Positions 22,061 through 36,060 of a stretch of DNA of 64,000 bases are shown here, in pieces. Numbering within the stretch: position 1 is the first letter of the stretch; each line of letters starts with the position of its first letter. Made by a program: the position numbers and the translations under genes. The stretch comes from Sapria himalayana (lineage: Eukaryota; Streptophyta; Magnoliopsida; Malpighiales; Rafflesiaceae), in the NCBI GenBank assembly GCA_029783825.1, contig JAREIK010002415.1, forward strand, positions 436,501 to 500,500, given 5' to 3'. Under the pieces are notes generated by a model. That model did no database searches. It saw only the letters and a program-made list of their open reading frames with translations, and was not told the DNA's origin.

Positions 22061-24149
22061 GACTCAAATCATGATCATTCTTAGTACCATAACTTTATAT
22101 TATAAAGACAAGAAAGATCAACACCAACGTCATGACCATTCCTAGTACAATAACTTTATATTATATAGACAAAAGACCGAGTCTTGTATACTTCCCAATA
22201 TTACAACTTTGTGTTACAAAAAGATTAGGATGGATTCCAAAGTCATAGTCACTTTTCAGATTCATTATCTGAAACTCATGAGATCAAAGTCAACATCATT
22301 ACATATTCTAAAAGTTATAACTTTCTACTTAGAAAAATAGAAAAATATTCAAATATAAAAGATGAAAGAGAAAAATCACATAAAAATTTTCTTCTCCATG
22401 CACTAAGGCAAAATCAAAGCACAATAAATAACTATATGAGTAGTTTTCACACTCCTTAGAAGATCCACAAGCAAAAAATGGATACAATACATAAGCTGAA
22501 TCCTAGGGTTGGGGCACATGATTGTCTAACCCTCCCTCTATAGAGTGGATTCAAGAAAATTAACTAAAATAACATAGAATTATGATTTGTGTCTTAGATT
22601 CTCATGAATGCAATTATTGAGAACTCGAGATTCAAAGATTTTTTCTTTGGTACCTTATTAAACTTCTTCCCAATTTTAAGCTAAATTGTGGTCTAGGATT
22701 TGTATAATTTTACTTTATATAATGTATGAATGATTTTGTGATTAATAAATATTTTGATTTATATTGTAAAATAGAAATTGATGGATATGATGATTTAATA
22801 AAACATGAATTAACAATTTTAGTAATAGTGAGTTTGTGCAAGTTATCATGATAGATATTGATATGAGGCTCACTATTGCATATGGTAGAAAGAAGTGAGA
22901 TCCATTCCAAACATGATACATGAGACAAACTTATATGTTAAAGCTCAAAATTTAGGTATGTTAATTATTACGAGTATGTAACTAATAATACTTAAAGCAT
23001 GAATGGTTTTACATGTCAATTCATTATACATGTCTTTGAAAATTTAGTTTTGGATGAAGATTGACATTTTATAAAATATTTTTCTGATAGTTTAAACTTT
23101 AGTGTGAGAGTCATATCATCTTTATAGAAGACTATGATAGGTACTCTAAGGGACATGCATATATGTATTGTGATTCACAAGGTGGTGATAGCCCTTTGAG
23201 TTACTTTGACTCAAATAGTTATAACTAGTGAAACTTTAAAGAAATATATGTTAATTATATGAGTATGATGATTATGAAGTTGAAGTATTAATGCTTATAA
23301 ACAACATTAATTCTTGGTCTTTATAATAACTAAGGTAAAAGAATATGAATATACTTATGAAGTAACCATCAAGAGTAGTTGATGAGTTGTCTAAAAGGTA
23401 TGAATTTGCAAATAACTCTTGAAAAATAATGATTTGTTATCTAAGTAATAAAGTATCGAGGGTACAACTACTAGATAACCATCATTGGGTTAGGCTCAAT
23501 AGTTATAACCACCTTGAATGATGTCAGGATAAAAAGTATTTCAAAACAACCCAACCTTCATTATATATTGAAACCTACTATAATTTGAATTATTTGAACA
23601 TCCATTACATGAATTAAATTAATAAATTTTATTATCTAAGATTCATAACAAAAATCATAATTATCCACATTATTAGAATTATATTATCTTACTATTAGTT
23701 TATTAAACTACTGATACAATCCATGTGAGATTGATATCTAGATAAAAATTATCTTTACTATTTGTATGACCCATTAACTTAAAAATATTTATTGACAAGG
23801 TACCCTAGCCAACTAGATTTTGAGACACAATCTAAATAATAAATTAGTCAGTATAAAAATATTCATTAATAAATTTTTGTCACTATTATCAAGAATTTTT
23901 TAGTTTGGTCAGTCAATATGAGTTGATATAATTATCTTTGAGAAATGATAACTCTTTTGTAGTAGTATAGATAATGCTATATTGATAAAATTTTCTAGTA
24001 CTAATAACTTATCTTGTTATCTTGTTTGAAATATGGATTGTTGTGTTTAATATTTTTTTTTGTCTTTTTTCTTTTCTTTATTTAGCTATACTTTCTAAGT
24101 AGAAGATCTTGGACTGAGCTAACCCCTTTGAACATAAAAATTGCAAGAA

Positions 24150-26110
24150 CAATGAGAGCTATTTCAATATAGAAAGCTAACAACTAGTCTTTGGAAAGAG
24201 TTGGCAGTAATAGAGAACTTCAAGATGGTGATGGTTTTGAGTTGATACAATCCACTACTATTTATTGGAAGATTATTGGTAACTAATGATGATAGATAGT
24301 TATTTGATTATTTGGATGCAACTAGTAGAGAGAAATTATTTTGAGTTAAAACTGAGTCTCATAGTAATGGTTTAACAACACTAGTATAGTGAAAGGATAT
24401 AGAAGGATCCTATCATACATGTTATGATGTTTTTGGAGCTATGAAACATAATAAAGATGATTAGAGTTAACTTTGCTACCATAAGGTTATGTCTATTCCC
24501 ATCCTCATTAGAGGTTATGACATAGAGTTACTTTTGGTACTTATCTCATGGCTCCAATGAGAGTTGAGATGAGCTTGTGAAAACCTTTCTCATTAGGTTT
24601 ATCTCACCTCAAATCACTTCTTAGTTATGGAGCAAGATAAGTCAGTCTTGGTAGGATGAGTAGGAGACTTTATATGATGTTTGAGATAATTTTAAGGAGT
24701 TGTTAAGAATGTGACTTCAACATAAGTTTGAGTTATGGTTTCAAGCCAAAAATTTCAACAATGGGCTAAATTATATGATGAGGTATATGGTTAATCTAGC
24801 TACTGATAGATTGATTATGAATAATTAATTGAAGGAAGATAATATTTGTTTGTTGAGATAGCAAAAAATAATTACCTTAACTCCAACCAATCATTACCTT
24901 GGAAGATGACAAAATGAAGTATTAGTCTTGGATTGATTCAAAACAATTGAAGTAAAAATGAGGCTTTTATAAGGAAACTTGAATCCCAAAAGGAAAATAG
25001 AAAAAGATTGACTTATCTTGTATTACTATCTAAATGTTAAACTTATAAAAAGTATAACATTCATACTTTCTTTTGAAACAGCACGAAATGTTAAACTTAG
25101 ATGTTGTTTATCAATTAGAAGAAGCCAATATATTTCAAAGTAAAGGGTATAGATTTCAACCTAATAATAATGTTCCACACAAAATGAATTACTATCTGAA
25201 ATGTTATAAATTATGAAAAAAATTTATATAGAGGCTATGGGAGTGAGCTACATAATGAAGCTTTGAGAAATTTTTGGAAAAATTTAGCGAGCTATAATAA
25301 TTAAGGAGTATCAATCTCGTATTATAAATCTCCAAGAAGAGAAGAGAAACCAATTCTAAAAGAAAGTATGAATGTTATATTAATGATACTAATAAAACAT
25401 AAATAATAATCAAAACACTCGGATAGAAATGGTTAAAGTGAAAATAGATCACACGAGATCAACAATGAGGAATATAGAGAATCAAATAGGACAATTAACA
25501 TTATTAATGAAAGAAGAAAGCGTTAATGAATTGATAAGTGATATTGAGGCAAACCCAAATAAGTACTTATCTATATTGTTTTGAAATAAAAAAAAGAGTT
25601 AGACATGCATCGAATAGAGCAAGATAATTCTAGAAATTTTGGAGATGATAGTAACGTGACTTTGCCAAAAGTCACAGCTCCCATTGAAAATTTTATAAAA
25701 GTCACAAATCCAAATGAAAAATTGTCCATAGATGAAGGCTATAATGTCATGGCATCTCACAAAACCATGACTCTAATGGAAGTAAAAACCCAAATTTTAC
25801 TCCCAGCTATGAATGAAGGAAGCTAAAGATACATAGGAGTGAATAAAGGTTACCCAAGGGCCAAGTCTATGGAGAGAAAAAAATAAATTTGAATGAAGCT
25901 AAAAGCAAGTTTATGATGAATCTTCCATTTTTTATAATATTTTAGGAAGCAAAAATAAAATGAATAATTTATGAAATTTCTCAACATATTTTGAAAATTA
26001 GAAGTAAATATATTATTTATTGAAGATCTAGCTCAAATACCAAATTATGAAAATTTTATGAAAAATATTATAAGTAGCAAGAGAAAGTTAGAGATGTATG
26101 AGATCATTGT
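24150..26110 (+). pseudogene. Athila-like gag / gag-protease linker remnant (second unit)
   Basis: Frames broken by many stops still show gypsy gag order: ETLYDV and NFKELLRM near 24670-24710, then KNFNNGLN near 24750, then IENQIGQLTLLMKEE near 25480-25520 followed by DIEANPNKYLS near 25545. The linker segment has an open stretch (25605-25826) of no known domain. Near 26035-26100 comes NYENFMKNIISSKRKLEMYE, which lies just before the protease in Athila-type elements. Sequence then switches to the start of the next unit, so protease and everything after it are absent here. Confidence 0.75.
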
Positions 26111-28839
26111 TTGGTGTCCAATTTTTTGAATATTCTTATATATTTTTGTGATTGGTAATGATGTGTAGATGTGAAAATGAGGCTAATATATATTGATATC
26201 ATGAAATTTGATATTTTTGTGTTCTTTGATGAATATTTATGAAATCAATGAGTATTTGGAAGTATTTAATAGAAAAGATTAATCATTAAGTCTCACATTG
26301 TTTCGGTATTCATTATTAGCTAAAACTCTACCTAAATAATTGGTGATAATTCTTGTATGACATGACCCTATCAACTCATTAGTATATTCTTTCTATTATG
26401 TGGTGAATTCTTAATTGTTATGATATAATCACGGAGTCATAGTCATACTTAACTAGGCATATTTTAATGACTACAATATTAATTTTCTATCATAGTAATC
26501 AAGTATATCATTAGTGCTCAAGTTCATAGTCAATTTCATAGAGTTACAACTTTATATTTATATGACTCGATAGTCTCAATTTAAAGTCGTGATATTTTTA
26601 TAAAGATATGAATTTTGAGCTATATAAAATTAAAGACCCATAAGTACTCATATCAAAGATGCAATAATTATTCAAAGTCATAATTAATGAGACACTAAAT
26701 ATTATAGAAAATATTGCTCGGGTATAAATATTTTCTAGGTCGTGATTCTTATCCTCAAAGGAAGACATAATAGTGAGTTGTATATGCAAGCTAAATGCAT
26801 ATGTCATGACATCCTCATAACACCGTGGAAATATTTATACGAGAAAAGAAAATGTTTGTACCATGATCATTCATAGTGCCATGGACACTTATTAGAGATG
26901 AAGGATTATTTTTGTTCCATGGCTAATTCCCAACTTTGTGGCCACATGCATATGAAGAAAGACCAATTTCCAACACCATGACCTCTACACAGTGTAGCAA
27001 CTATATAACAATATAATAAATCATCTCAACTCAGCTACCACATCATAGTACCATTAACATATATGGACTATAAATCATGAAGGCATGAAGCTATGACTAA
27101 TTCATAGTGTCACGACTTTGTATCTAAGAGAGATTAGGCTGAAGTTGTTGCCATTTATAGTACAATAACTTTATGTTAAAGAAAAATTAAGATGTTGAGC
27201 AAAGTCATGAGTTCAAGTTGAAAAGATGAAGGCTGAAGTTGTGACTTTTTTCTCTATTTCTTCGAGTCATTTAAAGCCGTCCGAGTATAAAAGTATAAGA
27301 TAGATAATTTTCAAAAAATCTCTCAATTTCTTCTCATTCACACAATAAGCAAAGCCATGGAAAGCACATACCCTATGGGTGAATTTCATACTCTTTAGGT
27401 GCACCACAAACAATTAAAAAAAGTAGGACTTATGTCAATCCCTAGAGTTAGGGGGCATGATTCTCAAATGCTACTCTTATAGAAATATATTTGAAAATTT
27501 GTAAGAAATTAGTATGGTCTAGGGTATATTTAATTTGAAATATGTGATAAATTTGGTTTGGATTATAGATACATTAATGGTTGGATTTATTTTATATTAT
27601 AGATATTATTAGATGGTGAATAAATAGAACTTTAATTAGAATTTTGACTAATGATGAGTTTGTGCAAGGTTGCCATGGTAAATGCTAGCTGATAGGTCAA
27701 CCATGAGGCTCACTTGGGAATATGATAAAAAATGGTGATGGCCCCTCCAAGTATGATGCATAAGATAAACTTATATATTTAACCCCAAAATCTAGGCATG
27801 TTATTCATCCTAAGTATGGTACTTACAAAATCAAAAGCTTAAATATTGTTACATGTTGATCAATTATAGACATATTATATGGATTGGTTCTTGATTGGGA
27901 TGAATATTATATAGAATATATTATCAAGAGATTCACCTTTAATATAAGAGTCACATTATTACCAAGGAGGATATTGATTGGTAATCAACAGGATATATGC
28001 GAGTGCATTGTTACTAGTAAGATGATGATAACCCTTATGAGCTACTTGTACTCATAAGGTTACTACTAGTGAACCTTAAGAAAAGCACATGTTAATTATA
28101 TGAGTATGGAACTTATGAAGCCAAATTTCAAATATTTACAAACCATGCTAAACTTTGGTCTTTAGAAAATAGAGACAAGTGAATAAGAGTGTGCACATGT
28201 AGTAATCATCAAGGGTAGTTGATAATCTTACCTAAAAGGTATGGAATTATGAAAGACCCTTGTATAGTGATGAATTATTATCTCAATGGTGACATACTAA
28301 GGAAATAATTATGGGAGGATCACCATTGAGAATAGCTCAATAATTATAAAAAGTTTGTGCGCTATCAGGGCAAGGAGTTATTACATAATACCTTAACTTT
28401 CATTCTATGTTCGATAAAATATATAAAAAAATAACATAAAGGCATCACATAAATTAAACAAATGAACCTTGGACTTAAGATTATTTAACAATCTGAGTAT
28501 CTTTTATACTAAAAGTAAACTATCTCTTATTGAATAGCCAAACTACTAATGCAATTCTTATGTGATTGATATATGGATGAAAGTATTTTATACTATTTAT
28601 ATGAATCATATACTTCAAGATCTAAGTTGATTAGATACTCTCATTAATGAGATTTTGGTATGTCTCCTGACTAATTAAATTAGGCAGAGTAATAAAAGCA
28701 TAATAAAACTTTGACACCATAGTTAGAGATTATTTAGTTTGGTTAGTCTATGCAAGTTGAGGTAATTATTTTTATAAAAGAATAATTCTTTTGATAGAAT
28801 TTTCTATCCATGTATATATAGTGATTGTGTTGAATGTAA

Positions 28840-29375
28840 TATCAATGGATTGTGCAGGTTATAACACATCAAAATGAACAAGAAGAACATAACACAATCA
28901 CAACAAACACCAATTTTAACATGGTTCAATAATCATTCAATACTACTATCTAGGTCCACCAAAAAAGTATATAGTGCTTGTTGATTTATTAATCATAATT
29001 ATTTTGGTACAGAATCAAGAGAGAGAGAGAGAGAGAGAAAAGAATAGAGTGCTTGTTTTCCAATTATGAATATGACATATATATATAGAACAATTAGGGT
29101 TCTACATAAAATAGAAATAAGTCGGATCTTCACAATGGATCGAGTCATACTCCAAAACTTTCTTTGGCCCATTGACAGGGAAGTGCGACCTCTATTATTG
29201 TCCCAATATCACATATTCAATCTCTCAACATATTAGTACATACACCTATAAATAAAATAAAGAAACAAAATAGAGCATTAAGGAATTAGATAACAAAACA
29301 AATTATATATTACATTTTTTTAGTAATTATGATGATGTTATATTTGATACATATTCTCGGATCTAAACACCAAGC
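28840..29375. other. ~0.5-kb insertion of unknown type in the third unit
   Basis: The second unit reads directly from TTTTCTAGTAC... to TTATCTTGTTTGAA (about 23990-24025). The third unit has about 530 extra bases between the same flanks. The insert holds a (GA)n run at 29019-29038 and AACAATTAGGGTTCTACATA near 29090. It could be a solo LTR; I could not define terminal repeats or a target duplication. Confidence 0.45.
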
Positions 29376-29836
29376 ATATTACCTTGTTTGAATGTAGATA
29401 ATTACCTTTTGGATTTGCTTGTATTTTATTTATTTATTTTTCTTTTCTTTATTTCAAGTTGCCCATATATAAAATATGAATCTCTATCCACTTTTACCAA
29501 GAATTCCATAAAAGTTATTTTAAAGAGCTATGGGAAGATAATGATGCATATGAAATGCATATATGAAAAATTATGCCAATGAGTGAGAATGTCACAAAGC
29601 ACAATTATAATGAAATTTATCATGCTCAAACAAGTTACTTCTATTTCAAAACTTATGGCAACCATAATCAACCCTATCGCTAGCAAGAGCAAAATTAGGA
29701 AAATTGGAGATATGTAAGCCATGGGAGATGATAGATTATAGGTCTTAGCCATTTTCAATATCTTTTTGGATGGCTAAACATGATGAATTGCTAGGAGACT
29801 TGAGGAGAGTCAATGCTCATGAAGAAGAAAGAATGT

Positions 29837-29878
<42 letters not shown>

Positions 29879-30930
29879 GAAGTCATAAATTGATTGAAGT
29901 CTAAAGAAAGTGCTTCATTTAAAATCACAATATCAAAAGTAGAAATAGTTATGGTTGAAACTTTAAAAGAGGAAATGGATGACGTATCCTCAACTATCCA
30001 AGGCGAACATAAAATAAAAGACACGGTCACCATAACTAGTATTCACAAAATTGTGATAGAAAATCTTGGTGTAGAACTTGAAGATATAACCTCAACTATT
30101 CAAGAGAAAGAAGCAAAGAAGGATTTTGGTAGATGAATTGACAAAAGTTGATGAGTTGTGTGTGAATGAAATTGAAAAATCTAAGAGTTTTTGTAATGCT
30201 AGGGCTAAAGAGAAAATATAGATGGAGAGAATTGTGAAACTTAATCATTTGCATGAAGAAATAGAGACAATCATTCCTCAATCATCCATAAATGATACTG
30301 AAAACAACCAAAAAAGATAGAAAACATAGTCATGGATATGTCTAGTGATATAAATTTGGTATTTTAGAATGAAAATGACAAAGGAATGATAGAAGAAAAA
30401 GTTATGGTTGTGTCTAGAACCATGACTTTGGTGATACATAATGAATCACCAAATTTATATATAAAAAAAAGAGAAAAACTCAAAGGCAAAGCTTAGGCAA
30501 TACTTACTATTGCAACTATGGGCATCCGGAATAAAAAAGGACACTAGACTAGAGAAAAAGGAGTCATGATTGAATGAAGAGACCAACAAAAAGAAAGCAA
30601 AATAATACATTGAAAAGATCATGTGGACATTAGAGATCTATGATGGAGTTAAATAGGTTTTGGAAGTCTAGCTATATATATAAAACATAGTGCTGCTTGG
30701 AATGAAACCTAATGATTTTTTTTCTTGTATGTGTGATACTAAACACCTATATCACCACATAAACAAATACACATACCAAATGACCCTTAAGTATAGTGGA
30801 GAACTCAAATCCTATTGTGATTTTTAATATGTCTGCTTGGATTTGCTCCACTATTTATAAACTCTATTATACTCAAACCTAGTCATAACAATTCATAATT
30901 TATTATGATAATCAATATTTATTATTTATT
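29376..30930 (+). pseudogene. Internal remnant of the third Athila-like unit
   Basis: Occupies the place of gag in the unit. Contains a (GT)n microsatellite at 29841-29874, an open stretch at 29894-30136 of unknown identity and, near 30660-30715, TCTAGCTATATATATAAAACATAGTGCTGCTTGG, the tail motif shared with 34720-34765. No enzyme motif was seen. Decayed beyond translation. Confidence 0.5.
29841..29874. repeat. (GT)17 microsatellite
   Basis: Seventeen perfect GT units inside the third Athila-like unit. Confidence 0.97.
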
Positions 30931-32394
30931 GTTTTTTGAGAGGGAAAGTCATACTCTAAATTGAACAATTGTTTAAGTATGTAAGCTTGTTTGATATTCA
31001 ATTTAGTAAATATTCTTATGTATTTTGATGGTTGATAATAATGTGTAGAAGTTGAAATTGAGCTAATATGTATTAATTTTATGATTTTGGTGTTTTGGAG
31101 AATTATGCTAAATAATAATAAAATCAAAAAATTTTTGGAGGTGTTTAGAAGAAAAATAGATTAGTAAGTCTTGCATAGTCTTGACATCCATTCTTGAGTG
31201 AAATACTACCCAAATGGTTGGTGAACATTCTTGTAAGTTGCATCAAAACCAATTTATTAGTATAATCTTTTCATTATATGATAAACTCTCAATGGTTGTG
31301 ATATTATCATGGAGTTGTAGGCATACTTAACACAAATAATTTTAATGGCTACAACTTTAATTCTCTATCATATCAACTAAGTACCCACTTGTGCTCAAGA
31401 TCATGACTAATTTACAATGATGTTGTTTTGTTTTTATATGACTTTGTAGTCACAAGTTAGAGCCATGGTAGTTTTTATAAAGCCATAATTTTTGAGCTAC
31501 ATAATATTACATAGAGACAACTACTCGTGCAAAAGTATGGAAATTATTAATAGCCATAACTTTTGGGATACTAAAAATTATAGAGAATATTACTCAAGTA
31601 AAACTATTTCCAAGGATATGATTCTTGTTCTCAAAGAAATGCATAACCATGATTTTACATGCCAGCTAAGTATAAATACCATGCCACCCTAATAGCACCA
31701 TAGAAATATATTATATGAGAGAAGGACATGTCAGTGTCGAGACCATTCAAATTTCCCTAGACACTAAAGAAAGATAAAATCTTTCTTTGTATTATAGCCA
31801 GTTCACAATGCTATGGCCACATGCATATCAAGAAGGACCAATTGCCAACATCATGGCCTCCACGCGACATCAAAGTTATATAATAATATGAGAAGCTATC
31901 TCTACTCAATGACTCCTTCATAGCATCATGACCATCTATAGACTATAAATGATGAAGGAATGAAGCCATAACTATTTCATAGCACCATGACATTGTGTTA
32001 CAGAGAGATTAAGCTCAAGTCATGGTCATTACCAATGTCATGACTTTATGTAATATAAAGATCAATATATTGAATAAAGTCATAGTTATATTTTTGAGTT
32101 ATGACCTCAAGCTGAAGAGATAAAAATTAGAGTTGCAACATTCTTCTAAAAACCATGTCTATCTACTTATAGTAATGAAAAATCACTCGAGTCTAAAAAT
32201 AGAAGATAAAGTATTTTTAGAGGAATTCTCCATTTCTTCATATTCTTCCACACAACAAAAAAAGCCATAACAACTACAAATCCTAGAAGAAAATTTCATA
32301 TACTTTAGGGGTTCTACAAGAAAGCAAGGGATGCATTATTTATATTTATCCTTAGAATTGAGGGCACATCTTTCAATGGTTTATCATAATAAAT

Positions 32395-33950
32395 TGCTAG
32401 AGGTATCATATTTTATGTCTGAATAATTAACAAAGAATAACTATCGAACATTAAGTGGTCACTCATTTGAGAGGAAGCAAGTCAGATTATTGGAGTTGAA
32501 TAAATTTATCACCATAGACATGAAGATAAATTCATTTTTCAGGAGGTTTGAAGTCTAAGATGATAAACAAATTAGTATGATAGATATTTCTACTATGCAA
32601 TAACATGAAGTGACTAAATTCACCATGGTGTATCAAGTGGGGTGTAAATATTCTACTAAGTAAGAGGTATGTCTTCTAACCCAACCAAAATTTTCTCACT
32701 CATTACCATCCAAATTTGAGAAACCATAATAATATTTTGTATGAGAACTCTATATGAATGTACAGTAAAAGTTGGTCCAATTTCAGAATAATTTTAGGAA
32801 TAATTTGTTGGACTATCACATACATGAAGCATCAAGATCTAATTATATTTATCCAAAGGGAGTAGAAAATTTATTATTTGAAGATAATATCATAACCTTA
32901 CTCACTGAAATGAAGAGAAGAAATGATCTTCAAGATATTTACATGGAATGGATTGAAATTAGGATTGAAATTAGGATAGAACACACGAGTATGGTGATAA
33001 AAAGCATTAAGAATCAACTTGGAGAATTAGTGATTTCAATCAAGTAAAAATTACCTAACTTGACATTGAGAAACAATCTAAAATGAAAGCAAAAGGACAG
33101 CTATAACTGAAGAAGTTGTGACTTTCTCTAAAGTCACGATATTACCCTTCAATGAAGTAGAATATGCCACAATATCTCCACATCATGTCACAAAATGCAT
33201 CAATATTTTCCAAAGTTTTGGCATCACTAGAATTTATTGCCAAACTCCTACAATAAGTAGACTTAAATAAAGAAGCAGAGAAGGAAAAAATATAACATAT
33301 GAGAAATGTGGACTATAAAGATATGCAATAAAAAGGTGATCACAAAAGCAATCAATTCACTACTAATTTTTCATTTCCATAATATTTTAGTAAGGGAAGA
33401 TGGATGAGTAATTCAAGAAGTTTCTAAATATTTTCTAAAATTTAAATATGAACATTTTGTTTGCCTAAATATTAGCCTAAATACTAAATTATTTAAAGTT
33501 CATAAAAGTCATAATGAGTAGCAAAAGAAAGTTGGAGACTTATGAAATGGTAAATATGATCGATAAGTATAGTACCATCATTCAATGTAAACTTTCATGA
33601 AAGCTAAAAGATTCAAGAATTTTTATGATTCCATTGATAATCAGGGAGCACACTTTTTGAAAGACCCTATGTGACTTAGGATCAAGTGTGAATTTGATGT
33701 CATCATCCATACTATGGAGGAATTTAAGATAGTTTGGTAAAAGTGAATAAGTTTAATTTTTTTTAGTTGATAATATTGTGCTTGATATGAAAGGATCATT
33801 ATGCCCTTTTGATCATGGAATGTCAATTATTAAGCACTATTCATGCATTAATTATTGTTAAAAAGAAAGAATCCACTCTTTAGATGGACAAAGAGTAAGT
33901 TAAATTTAATCTCGATAAGAGTCTATAGAATCTCAATTTTAGTGATAAAT
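32395..33950 (+). pseudogene. Athila-like gag and aspartic protease remnant (fourth unit)
   Basis: An open stretch at 32772-33047 ends IKNQLGELVISIK, the same gag element as IENQIGQL in the second unit. At about 33520-33560 is SRKLETYEMV. Then, at about 33610-33720 with a stop inside, come FMIPLI, KTLCDLGSSVNLMSSSI and LWRNLR. CDLGSSVNLM is the characteristic retropepsin site of Athila-type Gypsy elements (D-L-G replacing the usual D-T/S-G). This is the best family evidence in the block. RT and integrase do not follow; the sequence runs on to the shared tail near 34740. Confidence 0.8.
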
Positions 33951-36060
33951 ATTATTGGAGAATAGATAGTCTCTTATAGTCCATGATGAGATAGTAAATT
34001 TTAGATGGAAAGAGTTCATAGAAAAGTGTTGGCCCTATAAAAGCAAAAAGAATAATAAAAAATATGAACCATGAATTGAAGAAAAAAAAATAAATGTGAA
34101 GTAGAAAATGAAGACTAATATGAAATCGTAGCATTCTTTAAAATTGCAACTTCAAAGGAATTTGAACCATTTAACTCTAAAGATGTAAAGGAAGAGGTGA
34201 AAAAGATGAAGCATTTAATAAAACAACATACACCAGTTTTCAAAGAGATCCCAAGGATAGTGATGGAAGTACAAGTGAGAGAAACGCTCCAATTGATTAT
34301 TGACATTTTGAAAAAGAAAGATAATGTTGAAATAAAAATGGTGAAAAATCCAAAAGCAAATGAGAAAGAAGTAATAATGAAGAAAGTCTTAGCTTCAATA
34401 GATGCCACAACATTTATTGTAGAAATAATGATGAAAGTAATGATTGGAGGTAAAGTCATGACTAATCTAATCTAGAAAGAAATTTCACAAGTCATACTAC
34501 ATAAAGAGTCACGACACTTTTCAAAGAAGCCATAGACAATAATGCCTCAATACTTCTCAAAGTCACGACATCTATAGAAGAATATCCAAAAAAATAAGTA
34601 ATGAAGAACTTCATGATGATAATTGAGAAATCATGAAGACAAGCTAAAGAAAAAAATCAAATGGAGAAGCTAGCCTGGACAACTAATGTTATTGACTAAA
34701 ATGGAGATCTAAAGAATGTCTAGCTATGAATATTAAACATAGCACTGCTTGAAAAGAAACCCAAGAATTATTTTTTCATTGTGTGATGCATAAACACTTT
34801 ACAACATGAACTATTTATTTTCCAACAAATCCCAAATTCTAAATCCTATTTCCAAAATAAAAAAACATAACAATACCCAAACCTAGTCATGATCATCATA
34901 GATGTGTTCTTTTTTAGTATGATTATTTGGAAGAAAATTTATTGCTCAGGAACAAGCAAAAGTTTTATTTTGTGGAGAAAAATTAGTATTGGTATGTAGT
35001 GAAGATACTAAATTTCTATTTTGGGATACTTTGTTAAATGTTTGTAAAATCTTGGTGAATTTTGGTAAAATTAGTTAACTCGATGGAGCAAAAGCTTGTA
35101 CGAGAGAGACGCTATGGAAGGTCATGATAATTCTTTTGTGATGACTTATGTATACCTTCCATAATGGTCTTAAGTAGTTATAACTCCACCAAAATAGTAG
35201 TAGCATTACTTGTATGCTATGACTTTACTGATTAGTTAACATAATTATTTTACTATGTAACACAATTATCATGAATATAATATTTTCCTAGAGTCATAGT
35301 CATATCAGCTCTAACCAACTCACTGGTCATGATATTGTTTTCACATTATGATAGCCAAGTACTCCAATGATACAAGTAGTCATTGCTCATTTTAGAGTTA
35401 TGACTTATTCAAGATAGAGCTAAAAAATCAAGAGATGTGATATGTGTCACCATTGTTTAAGGTGGCATTTTGTTTTAGAAAAAAATTACTCAGTCATAGC
35501 CAATTCTAGTATAATGACATTTTTTTTATGAACCAAGACTAAAATCTTGACCACTTTTAGTATTATGACTTTGTGTTCTATAGAGTAATTATTCAGCCAT
35601 AATCAATTTCAATGCCACAACATTTTGTTCAACAAACCATGACCGAAGTCATAATCACATCATACTTTGTATTTTAAAGAACAATTACTTAGTCAAGGTG
35701 ATCCCAACACCAAAATATTTTTTTTCACAAAATACTTTGTATTTTAAAGTCATAATCAATTTCAAGACAAAAGACATGACTATTTTTAGTGTCATCACTT
35801 TGTATTATAAAGAATGATGTATTAGTAATGATGATTTCCAATGCTAGGACATTGGAAATGACAGAGTCACGACCTCAATTCTATGTTGCAATTTTCAGTT
35901 TAAAATATCACATAACTCTCCAAAGTATAAAAGCTACACTTAGAGAAGAAATCAAAAAAGAGAGAGAATAGAAGGGGAATGATACATGTAGCCCTAGGCA
36001 ATGCATAATCAACCCTAATTAAGGGCAAATCTAAGGTAAACAATAAGCAACACCAATTGA

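Larger units (their letters stand above)
13840..36060 (+). mobile_element. Block of decayed head-to-tail Athila-like (Ty3/Gypsy) units
   Basis: The same succession of segments recurs. A landmark containing TTTTGAGCTAT is at about 14093, 21533, 26610 and 31483, with related sequence after 34900. A second (AAACTTATAT...) is at about 17200, 22927 and 27768. Spacing is 4.8-5.1 kb for the later units and longer for the first, which carries an internal tandem array. The interior shows gag and retropepsin remnants typical of plant Athila/Tat Gypsy elements (ETLYD, FKELLRM, IENQIGQL, KRKLEMYE, CDLGS-SVNLM). The tails contain CATAGCACTGCTTG-like sequence (about 30690 and 34740), as near the 3' end of such elements. 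No RT, RNase H or integrase motif was found. Shared LTR-like segments between units suggest a tandem array of a non-autonomous family. Exact LTR borders cannot be set by eye. Confidence 0.65.
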
